DNA of 64,000 nt from Rhodanobacter sp. DHG33 (GTDB taxonomy: Bacteria > Pseudomonadota > Gammaproteobacteria > Xanthomonadales > Rhodanobacteraceae): positions 62,001 through 126,000 of the forward strand of contig NZ_JACYXM010000009.1 in assembly GCF_014843005.1 (NCBI RefSeq). The letters run 5' to 3'. The notes beneath the pieces were generated by a model that was not told the origin of the DNA, did no database searches, and saw only the letters and a program-made list of their open reading frames with translations. How positions within the stretch are numbered: the stretch's first letter is position 1; each line of letters starts with the position of its first letter. Position numbers and translations under genes: made by a program. Positions 30,878-38,915 of the stretch are shown one piece after another.

Positions 30878-31576
30878 CTATTTGACCGCCTCGGTGGTAC
30901 GCGTCCACTGAGCAATGGGGCGGCCGTCGCGCCGCCACCACGACCCGGCCTGATCCTGAGGCCAACCCGCGGGCGAGTCTTCCCAACTCTCCTGCCGGCC
31001 ATATACCGTGAGGTCCAGCATCTGCAGCGAGGGCAGCATGGCCTCGATCCCTCGCCATTTCGTTTCATAGGTTTCGAAAACCTGGTCACCGGTCCGCAGG
31101 TAGCAACGGAGGTCGCCACCACTTCGAGTTGCCAACACCTCTGCGGAGTCGGCAGTCGAATACCACGGCGGCGTCCAGCCCATGAAGTCCCGGTAGGCGG
31201 CGATCTCATTCCACGGACCACTGCTGAAAACGGCATAGGTCACGTCGCGCGCCGCCAGATAAGCGCACACGGCCGCGTTCATCGCAGACTGACCGTGCGT
31301 GCAGCCTTCGCATTGCCGGTCGTGCGGCGCGCCCTTATGCCACATGAAGTGATACACCACCAGCATCCGCCGGCCATCGAACACATCGAGGAGGGAGACG
31401 GGGCCATCCGGCCCCACGACCGTGGCCGGTTCCATCGGCGTCATCGGCAGGCGGCGGCGAGCGGCGGCCAACTCGTCGCCGGCACGCGTGTGGGCTTTCT
31501 CGCGGACCAGTAGTTCGGCACGGGCCCGCTCCCACTCATCACGGGTAACGATTCTGGGAGTTGCCAGTTCTGTCAT
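30878..31576 (-). CDS. DUF899 thioredoxin-like protein
   Basis: The protein has 232 residues starting MTELATPRIVTRDEWERARA. It carries the DUF899 features RRRLPMTPMEP, LVVYHFMWHKGAPHDRQCEG and the closing W-rich tail GWPQDQAGSWWRRDGRP. These proteins have a thioredoxin-like fold; the Cys pair CEGC is retained. The reaction is not established. It is the last (3'-most) gene of the minus-strand cassette series. The attC of the preceding cassette lies immediately upstream. Confidence 0.88.
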   Translation of the reverse strand: MTELATPRIVTRDEWERARAELLVREKAHTRAGDELAAARRRLPMTPMEPATVVGPDGPVSLLDVFDGRRMLVVYHFMWHKGAPHDRQCEGCTHGQSAMNAAVCAYLAARDVTYAVFSSGPWNEIAAYRDFMGWTPPWYSTADSAEVLATRSGGDLRCYLRTGDQVFETYETKWRGIEAMLPSLQMLDLTVYGRQESWEDSPAGWPQDQAGSWWRRDGRPIAQWTRTTEAVK

Positions 31577-31594
31577 GACGTTCTCCGTATCTAC

Positions 31595-31654
31595 TTGAAG
31601 CCGCAAGCAGCCAGCGCAGCGGGATGACGGTCGGCTTGAACGAACGGTTAGGTG
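31595..31654 (-). repeat. attC-like site (degenerate left half)
   Basis: The plus strand ends CGGCTTGAACGAACGGTTAGG, a good right half of an attC site, with GTTAGG overlapping the TAA stop of the DUF1801 gene. The left half keeps GAAGCCGC but lacks the CCTAAC core. Confidence 0.5.
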
Positions 31655-32076
31655 TGTGTTTGTTTCATACCGTCCTGGATCGCCTCTTTGAGAGTGTCCA
31701 GGTCGATATCTTTGAGCGCTTTGAATTTGATGCAGTAGCCGGTGACGCTCGCCTTGCCGATGGAGTCGCCGAACTTTTTTTGCAGATACGTCTTGTCGTC
31801 CATGCCCATGATGTAGACCGACAACCCCGCCGAGTTTGCGCTGATTCCGATTTGAAACAGCTCTTTGGTCTTGCCGTTGGCGTACTGCTTGTCGAGGGCG
31901 CCGTAACCGATGTTGGGATTGGAAACAACCTTGCCGCTTTCGTCCTTCCCGTCGAAAAACGACAACTTGCAACCGGGGTTCATTTCGAGAATCGTGCTAT
32001 GGAGTCTCCGCATATCGCTTTGCTTGGGCTCCGGCACGGCTTCGAGATAGCGGCTGATCTGATCCTCTGCTGGCAT
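31648..32076 (-). CDS. DUF1801 domain protein (gene cassette)
   Basis: The ATG at 32076 gives 142 residues: MPAEDQISRYLEAVPEPKQS, then GCKLSFFDGKDESGKVVSNP, GYGALDKQYANGKT and KKFGDSIGKASVTGYCIKFK. This is the DUF1801/YdhG-like fold, often found in integron cassettes. The stop codon is inside the GTTAGG of an attC-like site, as is typical for cassette genes. The function is unknown. Confidence 0.85.
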   Translation of the reverse strand: MPAEDQISRYLEAVPEPKQSDMRRLHSTILEMNPGCKLSFFDGKDESGKVVSNPNIGYGALDKQYANGKTKELFQIGISANSAGLSVYIMGMDDKTYLQKKFGDSIGKASVTGYCIKFKALKDIDLDTLKEAIQDGMKQTHT

Positions 32077-32103
32077 GGCACGCCTCCGTCGGGTTGGTAC
32101 TGC

Positions 32104-32163
32104 GCCTAACGCCTGAGTTAAGCCGCGCTGCGAAATAGTTTCGGCCAAGATGAATTACTAGGC
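32104..32163 (-). repeat. attC site of the SET-domain cassette
   Basis: The plus strand begins GCCTAACGCCTGAGTTAAGC (32104-32123), a canonical attC half. It ends CGGCCAAGATGAATTACTAGGC, a mutated partner half. The length is 60 bases, and the SET gene stop lies 6 bases beyond. Confidence 0.75.
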
Positions 32164-32169
32164 GCTCGC

Positions 32170-32592
32170 CTAAATCGGTGTGATGCCTGTGTCTTGAAAC
32201 CAGACATCCTCGGAGGAGTGAATATCTCCGGCTGTTTCGTTGTAGTTGATGGTTAGCTCCTCACCAAGAGCGATATCCCGAGCGGCAGTGAATACCATAG
32301 AAAGGCTGTCCTTCTCTGCCGAGTATCGAATGTTTGCAGGGTTTCCATGGTTGTAAATGCTGCCCCACCCTAGCGCGATACAGGATGCGCATGGCCCTTT
32401 CGTCAAGCGCCCCCAGTCAAACACAATACGCTGCACTTGCTTGGGCATCTCCTCCCAATCGGCATGCACCAGCACTACCGGACAAATCTCAACGATTTCA
32501 CCCGCCAATATGGCGCGCGTAGCAAATATGCCACGCCCTTTAGCGGTACCCGTGTCTTTGATCATCGAAGAATCGCAGCATTTGCAGTGCAT
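32170..32592 (-). CDS. SET-domain protein (gene cassette)
   Basis: The protein has 140 residues. SET motifs are in order: TAKGRGIFATRAILAGEIVE, SIYNHGNPANIRYSAEKD, and ARDIALGEELTINYNE (catalytic NH and GEELTINY). Bacterial SET proteins can methylate lysine with S-adenosylmethionine. Two clusters of cysteines (MHCKCCD, CASC) could bind zinc. It is flanked by attC sites on both sides, so it is a mobile cassette gene. The substrate is unknown. The start follows the attC by a few bases, as usual for cassettes. Confidence 0.87.
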   Translation of the reverse strand: MHCKCCDSSMIKDTGTAKGRGIFATRAILAGEIVEICPVVLVHADWEEMPKQVQRIVFDWGRLTKGPCASCIALGWGSIYNHGNPANIRYSAEKDSLSMVFTAARDIALGEELTINYNETAGDIHSSEDVWFQDTGITPI

Positions 32593-32600
32593 CGCTGGCG

Positions 32601-32657
32601 CCCTAACATTGGGACTAAACGAAAACGGGACGATCTGCCTTGAACAAATTGTTAGGC
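32601..32657 (-). repeat. attC site of the GFA cassette
   Basis: The plus strand has CCCTAACATTGGGACTAAAC at the left and GCCTTGAACAAATTGTTAGGC at the right (57 bases). Both core triplets (AAC and GTT) are intact. Confidence 0.8.
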
Positions 32658-32703
32658 GGCACCTGTAAACCTCTGAGCGCTCGATGCGAACAACGGCAGG
32701 CCT

Positions 32704-33087
32704 TCAATCGAGGAATTTCCAGGTGTCTGCCCCGTCGAAGCGCCTGATGACGATCGACTCCAGTAGCGCAGGATCAAAATTCCGCAAGTTCACGCCATGA
32801 CGAGCACCAGGCGCAGCTTCAAGCGGCTCCCAGTGAGTGACGATACCGCAGGTCTTGCAGCGCACATTCCTCAGGGTCCGGTCGCCCCATATATAGCTTT
32901 CGGTGTTCTCCGGATGACCCTCGATAGAGACCGAGCCGAATTCGTAGTAGGCCCATATGCCTCCGGTGCGCCGGCACAAGGAGCAGTTGCAACTTGTCGC
33001 TGTGTCAGGCGCAGCTGGAATCGTAAGACGAACGGAACCGCAGTGGCAGGAACCCTGCAGCAATGTCTGAGGCTGTTTTTTGTCCAT
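32704..33087 (-). CDS. GFA/CENP-V family zinc protein
   Basis: The ATG at 33087 gives 127 residues starting MDKKQPQTLLQGSCHCGSVR. The GFA zinc ligands are present: CHCGS, CNCSLCRRTGG, and CKTCGIVTHW. GFA-fold proteins include glutathione-dependent formaldehyde-activating enzyme, but most members have unknown substrates. The start is five bases after the stop of the SPFH gene, so it may be translated from that transcript. The attC at 32601-32657 follows it. Confidence 0.88.
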   Translation of the reverse strand: MDKKQPQTLLQGSCHCGSVRLTIPAAPDTATSCNCSLCRRTGGIWAYYEFGSVSIEGHPENTESYIWGDRTLRNVRCKTCGIVTHWEPLEAAPGARHGVNLRNFDPALLESIVIRRFDGADTWKFLD

Positions 33088-33092
33088 GGAAA

Positions 33093-34001
33093 TCAATCCG
33101 ACTTGGCTGCTGACTTGCTCAGGTCGATCAGCGGAATGCCTCCGCTAGTGACAGTCGGCAGAACACCGTTCCAGTGCTGCAGGCCGTAGAACTTGGTGTA
33201 TTCCGGATTGGCGCGTAACGCGGCACCCACGGTCTCTGCAGCCTTCGCCTGAGCATCCGCTTCGATGACTTGAGAATCGGCGCGGCCTTGGGCCGCTTCG
33301 ACAGCAGCCTTTGCCTGTGCGGCTGCAAGCACCGTCGCTTGCTCACCCTCGTACTTAGCGCGCGCAACCGTGTTCTCAGCCTGCACCGCGTCGGCTTTGG
33401 CCTTCACCGCCTGCTCGATCGATGCCTCGAAAATCGGCGAGTAGTGAATTCCGGTGAGCTGGACGTCGATCACATCGACGCCGAAAAGGCTACCAAGCCC
33501 CTGACTGATGGCATTTCGCATCTGCACAGTGATCTGGGCACGCTGATCGCTGATCGATAGCGTGTTGTACTTGGCAAAGGCTTCCAAGGCGCGATCACGA
33601 ACGACGGGGAGAAGCGTGGCATCGATATCCACGGCACCGGTTCGACCCACCTTGTAGAGCAGGTTGAACACAGACCGCGCAGGGATCTGATAGATGACGC
33701 TGATATCGATCGTGACCTTTTGATTGTCATTCGTGTAGACATCGAGCCCGGCCAATGTATAGATCGAGCGACTGATCTGGAGGCGATCCACGGTCTCCAC
33801 CAGCGGCACCTTGAAATGCACGCCTGGACCCAAGGGTTCATCGGTAATGACCTTGCCTCCCATCCAGCGGATTCCCGCCATCTCACTGGGTTGCACGACG
33901 AAAAACGAGCCCGACAACACGACGATCGCCAGCACGGCGATCACCACAAGCTTGATCAGTCCGGCATTACTGCCTGAACGGACAGTGAGATCCTTCAACA
34001 T
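33093..34001 (-). CDS. SPFH/prohibitin family membrane protein
   Basis: The ATG at 34001 gives 302 residues. It has an N-terminal membrane helix (LIKLVVIAVLAIVVLSGSFF), then the SPFH domain (VVQPSEMAGIRWMGGKVITD, DISVIYQIPARSVFNLLYKV, RDRALEAFAKYNTLSISDQR) and a C-terminal alanine-rich coiled coil (VLAAAQAKAAVEAAQGRADS). It resembles prohibitin-type proteins that build membrane scaffolds or regulate FtsH. No protease gene is adjacent. It lies within the cassette region but has no attC of its own. Confidence 0.88.
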   Translation of the reverse strand: MLKDLTVRSGSNAGLIKLVVIAVLAIVVLSGSFFVVQPSEMAGIRWMGGKVITDEPLGPGVHFKVPLVETVDRLQISRSIYTLAGLDVYTNDNQKVTIDISVIYQIPARSVFNLLYKVGRTGAVDIDATLLPVVRDRALEAFAKYNTLSISDQRAQITVQMRNAISQGLGSLFGVDVIDVQLTGIHYSPIFEASIEQAVKAKADAVQAENTVARAKYEGEQATVLAAAQAKAAVEAAQGRADSQVIEADAQAKAAETVGAALRANPEYTKFYGLQHWNGVLPTVTSGGIPLIDLSKSAAKSD

Positions 34002-34160
34002 ACGGTCGCATCCCCTGTTTGATGTTGGCGCGAACATGCGCCGGCCGCCGTTTCCGATGCCCAGATTTAGAACCAACTGTTACGAGCTGAAAGCAGACCT
34101 CACCAGCTTGCTGGCAACGCCGCTCGATAGCAACGCCCGTAGGCAGCCGCCGAACCCACC

Positions 34161-34338
34161 CAAAAAGAAAGGCCCCCTTTCGGGGGCCTGTGAACCGCGC
34201 AGGGGGGGACAGCAGCGGTTCGGGGCGCACGGTGCATCGGTAGAGGAACCAGACTTCCCGGGCCAGGACAATGTGCAGCAACGACACCCTGACTGCCCAG
34301 CAGGCATTGGCGTACGGCGATGTAGGCGAAACCTGATG
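34161..34338 (-). ncRNA. repeated structured RNA, copy B, with intrinsic terminator
   Basis: This is the second copy of the element at 27304-27478. It starts 11 bases after the terminator of the S53 peptidase gene. It has the same GCCCGGGAAGTCTGGTTCC core, a GAACCGC/GCGGTTC stem across a C-rich spacer, and the terminator stem GGCCCCC-GAAA-GGGGGCC followed by TTTCTTTTT. It sits in a 400-base gap (34002-34401) that otherwise holds no gene. Confidence 0.6.
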
Positions 34339-34348
34339 CGGTCCCCAT

Positions 34349-34386
34349 AAAAAACCCCGGAGCCCGCATCCCTGCGGACTCCGGGG
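34349..34386 (-). terminator. intrinsic terminator of the S53 peptidase gene
   Basis: On the minus strand CCCCGGAGTCCGCA pairs with TGCGGGCTCCGGGG with one mismatch around a GGGA loop, followed by TTTTTT. It lies 15 bases after the stop codon. Confidence 0.88.
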
Positions 34387-34401
34387 CCTCGAACGGTTTA
34401 C

Positions 34402-36201
34402 TTAAGGATTGTTGGTAGCCGTGATGAAGCCAGGCGTACCGGCGATGAACGTATTCGCCGCCTGGATATCGAAGCTTCCCCAACCCGTCGCATTGTCACG
34501 CCCGGCTCCGGCTGCGTAATAGCCATTGTTGCCGGTGGTCACATCATGAAACGGATACTGGCTCGAATAGGCGTAGAGCGCCGGAGCGGCGAAACCCAAC
34601 CCGTTGCTGTTGGCACTCTCCAGGCGAGCCCAGGCACCCACGAACAGCGGCGATGCCAGACTGGTGCCACCATTGGTGTAGTACCCCGACTGGGAAATAC
34701 CCGACGTCGAGCTGGCCGTGAAGTAGACAATGATCGGCGAGTTGGTCCAGTCGGCATCGAAAGCGACGTCCGGCACCTCGCGATGCGGATAGCTGCTCGA
34801 CTGCCAACTCGGCGTGGCCTCGGAACCACTCACGCCGCCGCCGCTGTAGGGCCAGGAGGCTTCGGAAACATAGGCGTCGGATGCGGTGGTGTTCAACGTG
34901 GTGCCACCGGTCGCCACGACATATGGCGAGCTCGCCGGATAGTTCACCGAGAGCGTGGTCTTGCTGCCGTAGGAGCCATTCTCCGGCGCCGAACTACCCA
35001 CCGGGCACGGATAAGAGCCGTTATCGCCGGTCGCCGCCGAGAAGGTCTGTCCCTGCGTCACGCCCAACTGGAACGCCGAATCGGCGAAGCCGGGGCTGCC
35101 GTCGCATTCGGGCAGGCCCCACGACATGTTGATCACCTTGGCGCTGTTGGCACTCACCGCCTTGTTGATCACCTGCAGCAGGCCGCTGTTGCTCGCACCG
35201 CTGGAGCCCGTGCGGCTGCTGTACGTGCCGCCGTCGGTGTAGAAGATCAAGGTCTTCACGCCGCCGCTGATACCCCGAATGGCCTGCGCGTCCATGCCCC
35301 ACTCGCCCTGGCCGCTGTCGTCGCTGCTGCTCTTGGTGGTGGTCGAAACGATCGAGGTTGCCACGGCAGTCAGGCCCTGGCCACTTTCGAGCTGCTTCAG
35401 GTCGTTGACCGCATTGGTCATGCTGCCCCAGCCCAGGATCGCAACCGTGGTGTTCGACGCGGTCGGAGTCGTGCCAGCGTCATAGACCGTGGCGAACTCC
35501 TGCGGATAGTAAGCATGTGCCGCCGAATTGCCAGTCACGGAGACCACCGTATACGCGGGACGCAACTGCGACGCCGGCAACGAGAAGGTACGCGCCTGGT
35601 ACAGCGTCTGCAGGCCAAGCACCTGGTCGACCGCGCCGTTCAGTGCTGAGGGAATCTGCGCATTCTGGGTATTGGCGATGCCATCACGGCCATGACGCGT
35701 GAAGTGGCCGATCGCGGTACGGAAGGCAGCGTTCGCCGCACCTACCGTGCCATCCGCGGTCACCAGCAGTCGATTGGAAGCAATCTTTACGTTGGTGAAG
35801 CCCTGGCCGGTGAGGTAATCCGCCACCGCCTGTGCCTGCTGCTGTGTGGGCGCGAAGGTCGCCGTGCTCTCCTGGCTGCTCAGAAACTGGTGATAGGAGG
35901 GGCTACCCGGGCGGAACAGCTCCTTGGTGTAGCTGTCCAGCACATCCTTGTTCCGAAGCTTGAGCGTGACCACGATCGACACAGGCTCCTGACTGGACGC
36001 ATAGCCGTTGAAACTGGCATCGGCGGTATAGGGCACCAGCGTGCGAGTCGTCGCCCACCCGTTGACCACCGAACCCTGCGCCGACGCCGCGGTTGCCATA
36101 CCAGCCATGCCGATCGCCAACGCCAACGCGGTGACCAGGCGGCCACGCGCAAAGGTGCGCCCTGCAACGTTTGCGGAACCTGCATTACGGAAATTTACCA
36201 T
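34402..36201 (-). CDS. S53 family serine-carboxyl peptidase (sedolisin/kumamolisin type)
   Basis: The ATG at 36201 (AAGGGAG upstream) gives 599 residues. A signal peptide ends near TAASAQ (residue 42). A pro-domain follows to about 210 (SPSYHQFLSSQESTATFAPT). The catalytic Glu/Asp are in GEWGMDAQAI near residues 299/303, and the nucleophile Ser in NGGTSLASPLF near 513. The C-terminal calcium site is seen in FHDVTTGNNGYY and GRDNATGWGSFD. It is an acid-active secreted endopeptidase that self-processes. It lies inside the accessory region and is clearly monocistronic. Confidence 0.94.
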   Translation of the reverse strand: MVNFRNAGSANVAGRTFARGRLVTALALAIGMAGMATAASAQGSVVNGWATTRTLVPYTADASFNGYASSQEPVSIVVTLKLRNKDVLDSYTKELFRPGSPSYHQFLSSQESTATFAPTQQQAQAVADYLTGQGFTNVKIASNRLLVTADGTVGAANAAFRTAIGHFTRHGRDGIANTQNAQIPSALNGAVDQVLGLQTLYQARTFSLPASQLRPAYTVVSVTGNSAAHAYYPQEFATVYDAGTTPTASNTTVAILGWGSMTNAVNDLKQLESGQGLTAVATSIVSTTTKSSSDDSGQGEWGMDAQAIRGISGGVKTLIFYTDGGTYSSRTGSSGASNSGLLQVINKAVSANSAKVINMSWGLPECDGSPGFADSAFQLGVTQGQTFSAATGDNGSYPCPVGSSAPENGSYGSKTTLSVNYPASSPYVVATGGTTLNTTASDAYVSEASWPYSGGGVSGSEATPSWQSSSYPHREVPDVAFDADWTNSPIIVYFTASSTSGISQSGYYTNGGTSLASPLFVGAWARLESANSNGLGFAAPALYAYSSQYPFHDVTTGNNGYYAAGAGRDNATGWGSFDIQAANTFIAGTPGFITATNNP

Positions 36202-37429
36202 GCGATGTAACTCCCTTAATGGATGGATTGAATTAGCGACAAACCATTCGCAGCTTTTCATCCCGCACTCCCCCTCCCTGAAACCCCATATCCCTCTCTT
36301 TCGCAAGCCAACGAATCAACTTGGAAATCAGTCTTCATTGTGTTTGCCGCCATCGCAAGCTAAGTCACCTTGGCGGACAAAACAAGATCGCGTTCCGAGC
36401 CTTAATGGCGTAACTGTATTGAGCCGACCATCGATGCTTCTGATTTTGAGACCTAGGTCTCTAAAATAAGTCGAATGAATAGGGTTGCGCTCCTCGGCAT
36501 CAAGACAAATCATAAAAAGCCAGGTGCGCAGTCGACGCTATAATTAAGGCGTAAAACACCACTTATAACAAATCACGATGCCCATATATCAAATAATCAT
36601 ATTCGCACGCTTTTAAGCTGTTCTAGGACGCCCCACCCTCTTCGTGGATGATAGGTTTCCCCATGCACAGCAAGGCCGCCAGGAAGGGCCGCGCCCAGCC
36701 ACGAGGGAAGCAAAGATAGAAGAAGGTCGTCGACAAAGACCTCTGAAACGATAGACTCAAGGCATACCGGCGAGCAGCGCCATCCATCCTCCCATCAGGG
36801 TCAACTTTTATTGGCAGAGTTGGCTGCACAAACTCCGCGTGTCTACTACCCAAGTAGTAAGGCAAAAGCGCTGACGCTCCCATTTTCAGCAGCTGCAGTA
36901 ACCCCCAGTTACAACAGCCGCGTTTGTGCCAAGTCCTTGATTGCAATTAGAGAGGCAGCACCAATAGTCGAGTTACTACTCCGGCTTTGGGCAAGTTTTA
37001 GCTTTTACCGCCCCCACTAACGAATAGGGACAACGGCGAACAGAGAACCTGCCGTGTCGTTTGTGTATATCGAACATGCTCCCACCTCGACCCTATGACT
37101 TAGAGCAATCGATGGAAATAGGAATTTTCTTAAATTTGGTCGTAGGAAGACTTGCACTATTCGCCAGCGGTCCAGCTTCCCAGTTGGATTACGGCTCTCA
37201 CGCGGAAAGCCGTACTGGTCCGCGTCGACTGTTGGAATGCCATGCTCATGGGCGAACTGTGAGGCGTGGCTCATGCATAACCGGTTGCCTGGCTCGAGGT
37301 TGACCGCGAGCGTTTCGCGACATCTACCGAGACCGCTAATCATCATGCAAGGGGTCGATCCAAGCGATGCCAGCGGGATCGCTGCGGGGCCATATAAGCG
37401 ACAACGAGGTCGCCCCTTTGAGTGGGAAG
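36202..37429. other. 1.2-kb stretch without a supported gene, AT-richer than its surroundings
   Basis: The first part carries the S53 leader. Most of the stretch has lower GC and many stops. A 107-codon minus-strand frame at 36623-36946 is open but I cannot support it. Near 37395-37432 the plus strand (GCCCCTTTGAGTGGGAAGTT) resembles a decayed attC right half at the stop of the next cassette gene. The region may hold ruined cassettes. Confidence 0.45.
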
Positions 37430-37789
37430 TTAGCCGGGCGCGGGGAACTGGCGTTCGTACGCGGCGACATGGTGAGGAAACAGATGCTCGTAGACGGGGG
37501 AGCTGATGCCAAGCACAGAGACCTCGAGCCCGTCTTCGCCAAACTCCGCCGAATAGTCGGCGATGCACACCCCACCGACCGCCTCAAGCGCTTCACCGCT
37601 ATGCAGGCACGCCGACAGATGGAGGCTAGCTTGATTTTTGCCGGTTAGAGATATGACTTGAGATTGGATGTTTGCGTAGGCGGGCGTAGGCGTGAACTTG
37701 CCGAACGCAACGCCCATGGGCGGATCGCCGAACTCAAGTTCGGACTGACCAATAAGTTGCTCTCCGCTATAGATGTGAAATTGCGTCAT
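37430..37789 (-). CDS. hypothetical cassette protein
   Basis: The ATG at 37789 gives 119 residues: MTQFHIYSGEQLIGQSELEF, GDPPMGVAFGKFTPTPAYAN, then SGEALEAVGGVCIADYSAEF and EVSVLGISSPVYEHLFPHHV. The family is not recognised with certainty. The composition is that of a soluble beta-rich protein. The gene is bounded on its 5' side by an attC-like site at 37797-37858. Its stop overlaps a GTTAGCC that may be a worn attC end. Confidence 0.65.
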   Translation of the reverse strand: MTQFHIYSGEQLIGQSELEFGDPPMGVAFGKFTPTPAYANIQSQVISLTGKNQASLHLSACLHSGEALEAVGGVCIADYSAEFGEDGLEVSVLGISSPVYEHLFPHHVAAYERQFPAPG

Positions 37790-37796
37790 GGTGTTT

Positions 37797-37858
37797 GCCA
37801 AGCTCACCCCTGAATTTGATGGCGCGCGCAGCGGGTCCACTGGGATGAATAGTTAGGC
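37797..37858 (-). repeat. attC site (worn left core)
   Basis: The right end, AGTTAGGCG, overlaps the TAA stop of the next gene. The left end reads GCCAAGCTCACCCCTGAATTTG, with GCCAAGC in place of GCCTAAC. The length is 62 bases. Confidence 0.55.
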
Positions 37859-38107
37859 GAGCAACCATAGTCTGTATTTGGCGCCCGTGGTTGCTGCAAC
37901 CGCGGAAAGACTTTGCTCTACCTGAGCCGAATAGTGGTCTGACACCAAGCTGGCCTTAACGGTGTGGAGCTCCTGAACAAGACGCACGATCTCTAGCCAC
38001 TGCGCGGCCGAGATGATGCTGCGGTCATACGCCGAGCCGGCACGGGTGAAACCGTCGATGTCGCCATCGAACTTGGAATAGATGCCCAGCATTTCCTCGG
38101 TGATCAT
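37853..38107 (-). CDS. hypothetical cassette protein
   Basis: The protein has 84 residues: MITEEMLGIYSKFDGDIDGF, then RSIISAAQWLEIVRLVQELH and VEQSLSAVAATTGAKYRLWL. It is mainly helical, with no signal peptide. Homologues of this style occur in integron cassettes, but the function is unknown. The stop codon is within the GTTAGGC of the attC-like site at 37797-37858, and an intact attC lies just before its start. Confidence 0.7.
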   Translation of the reverse strand: MITEEMLGIYSKFDGDIDGFTRAGSAYDRSIISAAQWLEIVRLVQELHTVKASLVSDHYSAQVEQSLSAVAATTGAKYRLWLLA

Positions 38108-38113
38108 CTCTAT

Positions 38114-38170
38114 GCCTAACGTTTGAGTTAAGGGGCGCCGAAGGCATCCGCCTTGAACGAGTTGTTAGGC
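38114..38170 (-). repeat. canonical attC site
   Basis: The plus strand starts GCCTAACGTTTGAGTTAAGG and ends GCCTTGAACGAGTTGTTAGGC (57 bases). Both cores are perfect (GCCTAAC, GTTAGGC), and the inner L boxes pair. This is the best attC in the window. Confidence 0.88.
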
Positions 38171-38437
38171 TAGACGCTGTTGATCAGCCTCACGGAGCAG
38201 AGGATTCACTATGAACGTCCGAACCGACCATTGGAATGCAAAGAAAGATATTGGAAGGCCTATCACGAAGCCGGCTACGCCGCATATTAGCTTGATGCTT
38301 GCCAGAGGGACGCCAGCAACACCGAGAAAAGCACCTAGAAAGAATCCACTGACCGCACCGACCAACCCGCCTCCAGCTGTGGCAATGAGAGAGAACAACA
38401 GCCAACTCTTTGCATATGACATTGCCGAAATTTGCAT
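38165..38437 (-). CDS. small two-helix membrane protein (gene cassette)
   Basis: The ATG at 38437 (GGGGAG five bases upstream) gives 90 residues. Two glycine-rich membrane helices are visible (SWLLFSLIATAGGGLVGAVS, ICGVAGFVIGLPISFFAF), then a charged tail LREADQQRLA. The TAA stop lies inside GTTAGGC of the canonical attC site. The function is unknown. Confidence 0.78.
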   Translation of the reverse strand: MQISAMSYAKSWLLFSLIATAGGGLVGAVSGFFLGAFLGVAGVPLASIKLICGVAGFVIGLPISFFAFQWSVRTFIVNPLLREADQQRLA

Positions 38438-38455
38438 TGACGCTCCCCTGTGATG

Positions 38456-38512
38456 GCCTAACACTGGAATTAAGCTACGACGAAACCGTCCGCCTTGAAC
38501 AAGTAGTCGGGG
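38456..38512 (-). repeat. attC site (worn right core)
   Basis: The plus strand starts GCCTAACACTGGAATTAAGC and continues to CCGCCTTGAACAAGTAGTCGG. The left core is perfect, while GTTAGGC has become GTCGGGG. Confidence 0.65.
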
Positions 38513-38519
38513 GCCAAGG

Positions 38520-38858
38520 TTACTCGCGTCCCCGCATGTCACTTACCCTGAGAAGCTTGGAGACCGTAAGGACGCGTTCGCAGGCACCCAGGTTGCCATA
38601 GTGCCCCAGCGGCCCCAAGGTGCCCTGTACGATAACGTGTGATGTGCCCCAAGGACCATTAGCGTCCTTGGCGGGCAGCTCTGCCTTAGACATATCTCCG
38701 TTGACACACCATCTGACATCCTTGCCATCAGGGAAGAAAGAGGCGTACTCGAAGTTGTAGAAGTACTTGCCACTGTAGGTGGCTTGGCGCTCAGGAAGAC
38801 TGGCGCATGCCGTGGCCAATAGAACGGTCACGAATAATGCGAAGCGAACCTTTGCCAT
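38520..38858 (-). CDS. putative lipoprotein (gene cassette)
   Basis: The ATG at 38858 gives 112 residues. The N-terminus MAKVRFALFVTVLLATACAS reads as a signal peptide with a lipobox-like ATAC. The mature part has YSGKYFYNFEYASFFPDGKD, VRWCVNGDMSKAELP and GTLGPLGHYGNLGACERVLT. It resembles short exported proteins of cassette arrays. The function is unknown. It lies between attC-like sites at 38456 and 38865. Confidence 0.72.
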   Translation of the reverse strand: MAKVRFALFVTVLLATACASLPERQATYSGKYFYNFEYASFFPDGKDVRWCVNGDMSKAELPAKDANGPWGTSHVIVQGTLGPLGHYGNLGACERVLTVSKLLRVSDMRGRE

Positions 38859-38864
38859 GGCGGG

Positions 38865-38915
38865 CCCTAACGCTGGAGTTAAGTGATGGGGAAGCCGTTC
38901 GTCTCGAAGGAGAGG
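38865..38915 (-). repeat. attC half-site
   Basis: CCCTAACGCTGGAGTTAAGT on the plus strand is a good left half. The expected right half has decayed (CGTTCGTCTCGAAGGAGAGG). Confidence 0.5.

Noticed and set aside
36623-36946. 107-codon minus-strand frame in the AT-richer stretch
   Set aside because: No recognisable fold, no ribosome site, and other frames are similarly open.
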